NCBI GenBank assembly: GCA_963422465.1
Contig: OY730175.1
Span: forward strand, 310,001-374,000
Direction of reading: 5' to 3'
From: Lichina pygmaea
Lineage: Eukaryota > Ascomycota > Lichinomycetes > Lichinales > Lichinaceae
Length of the DNA stretch: 64,000 nt
The translations under genes and the position numbers were made by a program. Positions 58,580-64,000 of the stretch are shown one piece after another (position 1 is the first letter of the stretch; each line of letters begins with the position of its first letter). The notes under the pieces were generated by a model. It searched no databases, was not told the origin of the DNA, and saw only the letters and a list, made by a program, of their open reading frames with translations.

Positions 58580-58934
58580 GAGGGCAACCGGAGATGTAAG
58601 TCCAACAGTTGTTTCTTTTCGCTTACTATATGCTTTGTGCTAATATCTAACACCAGGACGCAGGTTCTGACTCCGTGGTGGGACCGTTGGAAACGTGCTG
58701 AACATTGGAGGAGGTCGGACGCCGTAGGTTGGTTTCTGACGTTCAAGGACCGAAATTGGGTTCACTCCCAGCCAAAAATAACCCATGCCCTAACCAGTTG
58801 TCGCTTATTCTACCGTAGTACCGTAGCTAGGTACTGTTAGTGGATCAAAGTGAATATCAACGGACAATTACTCCAGTACGTACGTACGTGTACGGAAGTA
58901 GAACAATAGCCATTATTAGAACGGACAATTAATG
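58580..58934. other. Intergenic after MAT1-1-1
   Basis: Two isolated MITE-end-like CGGACAATTA motifs (about 58860 and 58921) and a TACGTACGTACG tract between them. No gene. Confidence 0.45.
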
Positions 58935-59760
58935 CCATGCGACACTGGATTGGCGACACCCTGGAACGCCAACAGCAACGCTGCCTCCGAACAATCACCG
59001 GCGGCTTCAAGGCAACCAGCCGGCGACAACTGGAAAGCGAAGCAGCAGTCCCGCCACTACGGGCGCACATGGCACGACTACAGCTGCAAGCGCGCGCCCG
59101 CATGGAGGTCTCGGGCATCCAGGCGGAGGTCCGTGATGCCTGCGACCGACTCCGCCGCCAACTGGCCCCGAGGCGGGGCCGCCGACGCCGCGCTGGCACC
59201 ACGCCGGGCCAATCACGACACCAGTGGGCCAAATCAATACTCTGGCCCCATCGAGGATTGGAACCCACAACAGGACAATTGGGCACCCCCCCGTGGGCCG
59301 ACAGCCCCCCGAACGTCACCCCCCTGGGCATCACCCCTCGATCCACCTGGCAGGCATGCCAACTGGCAGAGCAATGGTGAAGGGAGTAATGGAACAAGCT
59401 GCACGGAGGCCCCCCGCCGAGAGCCCAACTGCTGGACCTAGACCCCGGAGGAGGGGACGGCTGGAAGCCGGACAAGATGCCGTACCTGTCATCTCTCCGA
59501 CTTCACGCCGGCTTGTCGAAGGCTCAGAGCAGCATCCTGACACAAGTCCGCACAGGTAAGATTGGGCTGGCTGCCTTTCTCTGCAAGCGGCGGGTCCCCG
59601 GCTTCCCGATGCCGGCCTGCGGCTGTGGAGCGCAGTGGGAAACAGCTCAACATGTAGTTGTGGCCTGTCCCCACCTTCTGCATGCCCGCTGCAGCCTATA
59701 TGCTGCGGCATCCACCACTGACTACCAGGTAATGACCTCGTGACCTTAGCCCGCCGCCGC
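58935..59760 (+). pseudogene. GC-rich LINE fragment (ORF2 C-terminus)
   Basis: The first frame reads MRHWIGDTLERQQQRCLRTITGGFKATS and ESEAAVPPLRAHMARL, the post-RT region of Tad-like LINEs. After a change of frame, ILTQVRTGKIGLAAFLCKRR and PACGCGAQWETAQHVVVACPH give the C-terminal Cys/His region. It is a different family and base composition (GC-rich) from the LINE at 38614. No RT core remains. Confidence 0.75.
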
Positions 59761-60008
59761 CCTTACAGCATGGATCCTCCGCCACGGTGTCCTTCCCCAG
59801 TTCTCCTGGACTCAGGAGCAGCTGGAAGCTGGCTACTAAGTAGCCACCCCCCATGTTCTACAGTGAGTCAACAGGATAGCGCTGGTGAGGCGCTGCAGGG
59901 AGAGGTTTTTTACTTGTTTAAAATTTTCCTAGCCTAGTTTCACAGTTGACCCAGCATAGTCTAGTTACACTAGCACTAAAATGGTGTAGGAATTCAATCA
60001 ATGAATCA

Positions 60009-60516
60009 CGGACAATTAATGCGATGCCCCCCTCTATGCAACCTTTTGCTTACCATGCCCCCCTTGGTACTTCCATGCCCCCCTCACTTAGCGGTACGTA
60101 TCTTGGTACCTTGGAATCAGCAAAGATCCCCGGGACAGTATAAGTACCCCAGAACTATTGACAAGTCAGCCTCTCATGCCCCGACCGCTTGACTCCACGC
60201 AGCTGACGGAGTCTCCACACCCCCTAAAATGTCATAAGCAGCATCAGAATTGAGGTCAGACTACAGGAGCATAGATCTGGACACTGGGTATGACTAGGAA
60301 CAAGATTCGACTGAGAAATGTGTGCTGTGTGATGCCTCCAAGACTTATGACACTTGGATCCTGGTTGACTTTGAAAAGCACTTAGATTTTGGTGGCTCGG
60401 CTGGCTGTAGGGCATGTACTGAGGTACGTACCAGCAGGCGAGGGGGGCATGGTAGTAACGAGGGGGGTATGGTAAGCAAAAAGTTGCCTAGAGGGGGGCA
60501 TCGCATTAATTGTCCG
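60009..60516. mobile_element. MITE with long terminal inverted repeats
   Basis: 508 bp. Ends read CGGACAATTAATGCGATGCC and its inverse (GCATTAATTGTCCG). Subterminal G/C-run blocks are inverted too. The interior (GCTGTGTGATGCCTCCAAGAC) is shared with the MITE at 62436-62883. No clear target duplication was found. Non-coding. Confidence 0.8.
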
Positions 60517-60713
60517 TAAAAATTGAGGCTCAGGAAAATCCTGTTCTAGTCTCCACGGTCTCCTACTCACCCTACTGTACGTAACGTATGTACCCATACG
60601 TACGGAAGTACGTTACGTACATTCGTACGGTTGCGCAATCAGAAACCTGAAAACTACATCTAGTGACTACGGTACTTGACGGATTTCTGACCTTCTCCAC
60701 TGGCGCTGCGACG

Positions 60714-61506
60714 ATGACTTGGACTGCAGTAGGATACAATCCCAAGCTAGCAAAGGCGAATGTCAAGAACGATGAGTGCCGCACCGCAATTGCCGCCATG
60801 TGCGACGATTTTGCTGCCACCTTACAGGAATATGGAAAGCCCAGTGCCGGAAATCGGACAAGCTGCGTCGAAAAGCTCAACATGGACCAGACGATAATAG
60901 CCTTGAAGGATTGCAAATTGAACGTCAAAGCGGTCTTCCTCTTGAAAGAGCGTTGGATCCAGGAGCGTCAAAGAGCTAAGCGGATGCTCGCGCTATTGGA
61001 TCGATGTCAACCACGACGCCAAAGTTCCTCAGAGGCGGCTGCCAGACGGACGCAGCAGCAGCCCTACATGGACTTTTGCGCAGTGACGACTTTCATCCGA
61101 AGGTAAGGATAGCAACCACTGCAGTGCGAGTAGAGCGCTAAGACGTGTCCTAGCAAGTCCAAGCAATTCCTCCGGCGCAGCGGACTCGTCGACAAGAATG
61201 ACCGTTCAGCGGCCCTCTCGGACGTTTTGGATGACTTCTTCCTGGTATGCCAGAGACCGAATCGTGCCGAAATTGCATTCCTTGCTCAAGTGTGCCGGCA
61301 ACCGGCCTGGGTCATCCTTCTGTGGTGTACGTAACTGTTTCGAGGGTATCAGGTATTCACCAACTGACAGACATGCTGTGATTATAGTCGAGAAGAAAAG
61401 GAATGAGATGCGTCCGCTCTACGTGGCTAAGGCGGCTATTCCTTGTTCTAGCCCGGCGGCTAGATATCTTCGACGCAGGGAACATGCTCGCTCGCTTCAG
61501 CACTGA
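60714..61506 (+). CDS. Homeodomain-like protein next to MAT1-1-1
   Basis: Exons 60714-61102, 61154-61326 and 61388-61506 give 226 residues; both introns are GT-AG with CTAAGAC/ACTGAC branch-like sites. Residues about 135-196 match the homeodomain spacing: Leu at position 16, Phe 20, Pro 26 (CQRPNRAEIAFLAQ helix 2), Trp 48 Phe 49 and Arg 53 (VILLWFEKKRNEM, helix 3), with the same helix1-helix2-helix3 lengths as a 60-residue homeodomain. Position 51, nearly always Asn, is Lys here, so DNA contact may be altered. Residues 1-130 contain a Lys/Arg-rich helix (LLKERWIQERQRAKRM) but no other known domain; no alpha-box or HMG box. Position and strand suggest a MAT-idiomorph gene, which is inference. 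Alternative: an unrelated helix-turn-helix protein. Confidence 0.6.
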
Positions 61507-62435
61507 GAAGCACGCAATCATTGTACGTATTGACGGAGTACCTCCGTACGTACCACTGATTCTGCGCCGTCGAAGCTACTGGGACTCTCATTACTCTTTT
61601 AACGAAGAGCTATCAATTTGAAGTCCCATCGCCATGTCCGTGCGTCCAAATCTGTGGGTGCCGGCTGTCATATGACCTGACAGCTGTGACCATCTTGAGA
61701 GTAATTACGTAATCTGCTTACCGTACTGTACCAGTATGGTACGAGATCGGAAGAGTTGGCGATACTTGATCGCTCTCAATATATATGAAAATACCACGAC
61801 CGAGAGTGATCACGACAAAAGCCCACTGGTGAGATCACGTACTGTAGCTGCCCCTTCTGTGCATACTCGGATGTACAGTACGTATGTACGTATGTACGGA
61901 AGTACTCCGTACAGGAGTACAGAGGTACCCTTCGTACAGTGGCACGACACAAGTCCGTACGGCCCCATATAAAATCAACTTTGGGTATGTCCATCTGGTT
62001 GTTAGTAATGCGACTTCGGTATCGCGAAGAAATGTTGGCGACCAGCAGCATGTAGGGGCGTACACAGACTCGTGCCGTTACACTGTACCGCGGGTACGAG
62101 TACGATACGTAGCGGTCGTCGATCCGCCTCCGCTCCCAATTATCCGACCTCATGGTACTACGTACATACGTACGGAGTACGGAGTACAGATGTACATCCT
62201 GTCGACCACTATACCGCACGCACCAGGCAGGACGAGCCTCTAAGAGGTTCCTTCAAGCCGCAAACATACGTATGTACGGGAGTACAGTTTCCGGACAAGC
62301 TCGAGGAAGGTGGCGCACAGAGGTCACTTGCAAGCTTTTTTCCTTTGTATCACAACTCTGATGAAAACCAACAGGGAGGTACGTCGCTGCTGGAGCTACT
62401 CCCGTACAAGGCAATGGCCTGCTAGAAGATGATTA
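61507..62435. other. Intergenic with GTAC-rich palindromes
   Basis: Clusters of TACGTAC/GTACGGAAGTAC at 61515-61560, 61866-61932, 62158-62190 and 62268-62285. No coding signal; the open frames here are by-products of the repeats. Confidence 0.5.
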
Positions 62436-62883
62436 CGGACAATTACTCCGATACCCCCCTCTATGCATGTATCTTACTTCGGTGCCCCCCTCTAACTTCC
62501 ATGCCCCCTTCGCTTAGTACAAATACTTCAGTACTACTAAACTTTTGGGGCATCAGCCCACCGACAACCCAACTCCACACCACTTACAAAATCCCCACAA
62601 CACCGAAAATACCATATATGACATTGAAAAAAAGATTTGGCTTCACAGACCTAGAGCTAGGCATTGGATGCGACTAGAAAAAAAATGCGACTGAAGAATG
62701 TACGCTGTGTGATGCTATCAGGACTTATGAAGCTCACACCTTGCTTGACTTGAAGAGATACCTAGCTTTATGGGGTGTGGCTCGCCAAAGTGCATGTACT
62801 GATTTATGCGGGGGGCATCGAAGTAGGAGGGGGGCACCGAAGTAATCTACGTGCATAGAGGGGGGTACCAGAGTAATTGTCCG
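62436..62883. mobile_element. Mutator-like MITE with 9-bp target duplication
   Basis: 448 bp; ends CGGACAATTACTC... and ...GAGTAATTGTCCG, with inverted G/C-run subterminal blocks. Flanks AGATGATTA (62427-62435) and GGATGATTA (62884-62892) are a 9-bp duplication with one mismatch, the size typical of Mutator-like elements. Same family as 60009-60516. Confidence 0.82.
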
Positions 62884-62898
62884 GGATGATTATCATTG

Positions 62899-63401
62899 CG
62901 GGCAATCCCACCCCACTTATGCAATAAGTTCCCCAAAAATACCCCCCTTCCCAGGACATACCCCCCCCCGACCGCCACACCCTTGCGCCACTTGCGCCAT
63001 CGTGGGAAGGTTTGAGCTGTGTACCTCAAATTTGCCTTGCCATCACACTGCATGCTAAGTATCTATTGAGATTCAAGCAGTACGTACTGATGTATCCTTG
63101 TACCTAACACGGGAGAGTGGGGAAGTACGTATCTTTCATTATGTAATGCCCCAATGCACCGCCCCTTGTACCCTTGTACCCTTGTACCCTTGTACAGCAG
63201 TGGTAGGTTGGTGGGGGGTAGCTAACGTGAGTACTTATTCTACAGTGTAAAGACAGGGCAAACTTCAGGTACATGGCTTGGAGTGGCGCAGGTGGCGCAA
63301 GGGTCACGTACGGTGTGGCGGTCGGGGGGGGTATGTCCTGGGAAGGGGGGTATTTTTGGGGAACTTATTGCATAAGTGGGGTATGCCCCAGGGATTGCCC
63401 G
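62899..63401. mobile_element. Mutator-like MITE with perfect 9-bp target duplication
   Basis: 503 bp; ends CGGGCAATCCC and GGGATTGCCCG, and arms of about 150 nt are inverted copies (CACTTATGCAATAAGTTCCC against its complement). The flanks are TTATCATTG at 62890-62898 and 63402-63410. Non-coding. It inserted right beside the MITE ending at 62883. A diverged relative lies at 32135-32550. Confidence 0.88.
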
Positions 63402-64000
63402 TTATCATTGACGCCCTATCGGACCCGAGGACCATATGGCCCCCTCTTCAGCTGACTAACTGCTGACTAAGCCAGCCTCAGCCCTGCGGCCGCAACAGTC
63501 GCCACGATCGCTTACTCCTGAATCCCTCATCGTTGTCCCAACGATGGCACTAAAACATCAAATGTCAGGACCACCAAAATGCTACCTTGGTCAAGTGCCA
63601 AGAGTGAAGAAGTTGGAAGCCCAGCTCACAACAGCAGTTCACTGGCTGATAGTCTCTTCAAGGTGATGTGAGCGTCGGTTTCCGTGTGGTCAGGCTTGCA
63701 GTTACTAATCATGATATACTTTCAGGAGACCCATCCAACAGTAGACCAGACTCAGCGGAATATCTCATAGTGCAAAGTGCACAAATCTCATCTGTTGTGA
63801 CATCTTCCCTTTGTTCATGACAAAAGTGAAATTCTGGGGAAGCAACACTGAAGAATACTCTACTTATCTGTGGCAAGAGCAACTTGCCAGGATCTCTGGT
63901 GAAACCAAATAGACATAGTCGAGTTATGTTCTAAGTACAATAAGGTCTCTGCACAAGTTAATAAAGACTACGTGGGATCTAAGAACTGAGCACGAGAACT
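63402..64000. other. Unassigned DNA at the window end
   Basis: After the 9-bp duplication nothing recognisable is seen; base composition is AT-richer than the gene block and no open frame is convincing. Confidence 0.4.

Noticed and set aside
60009-60516. Target duplication of the first MITE
   Set aside because: Flanks (AATGAATCA and TAAAAATTG) do not match, so none is claimed.
61640-62430. Several Tyr/Val/Arg-rich open frames
   Set aside because: They come from the TACGTA repeats, which read through in many frames.
1-64000. CRISPR arrays, bacterial operons, rRNA or tRNA genes
   Set aside because: None seen; the only regular array is the 23-bp minisatellite, which has no spacers.

Overview
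The window is nuclear DNA of a filamentous ascomycete, most likely a Sordariomycete. Its genes have short introns (about 50-120 nt) with fungal GT/AG signals, and it carries the MAT1-1 mating-type locus, with an alpha-box gene (MAT1-1-1) and a divergent MAT1-1-2-like gene, next to SLA2. APN2, the usual other flank, is not in the window. No HMG-box gene is recognisable, so a MAT1-1 (probably heterothallic) haplotype is likely.

Layout. 1-8036: accessory-looking segment with two FHA/kinase-like genes (the first cut by the window edge and with a catalytic Asp replaced by Asn) and a repetitive hypothetical gene. 8829-31630: conserved housekeeping block, in order SNX3 (+), RIM2-type mitochondrial carrier (-), RPL21 (-), RPS9 (+), SLU7 (-), REV3 (+), NVJ2/TEX2-type SMP protein (+), SLA2 (+). 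These fit the conserved SLA2-side flank of ascomycete MAT loci; complete multi-exon models could be built for all of them, with only the RPS9 first intron unresolved. 31631-55343: about 24 kb of nested transposable elements and repeats that separates SLA2 from the MAT genes. It holds an old chromovirus-type Gypsy copy, a LINE inserted in it (12-bp target duplication), a younger Gypsy copy inserted in the LINE (5-bp duplication), an inverted gag-only Gypsy relative, a solo LTR, two Zn2Cys6 antisense ORFs carried by LTR elements, and a 16 x 23-bp minisatellite. 55344-61506: MAT1-1-2 (-), MAT1-1-1 (+), a GC-rich LINE fragment, a MITE, and a three-exon gene (+) whose product carries a homeodomain-like fold signature. 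61507-64000: two further Mutator-like MITEs and GTAC-rich intergenic DNA.

The MAT genes would act together as regulators of mating identity (alpha-box factor, PPF/HPG-type MAT1-1-2 protein). The homeodomain-like neighbour is the most unusual candidate, because homeodomain genes are not part of the standard Pezizomycotina MAT set. All calls come from reading the sequence; no database search or alignment program was run.
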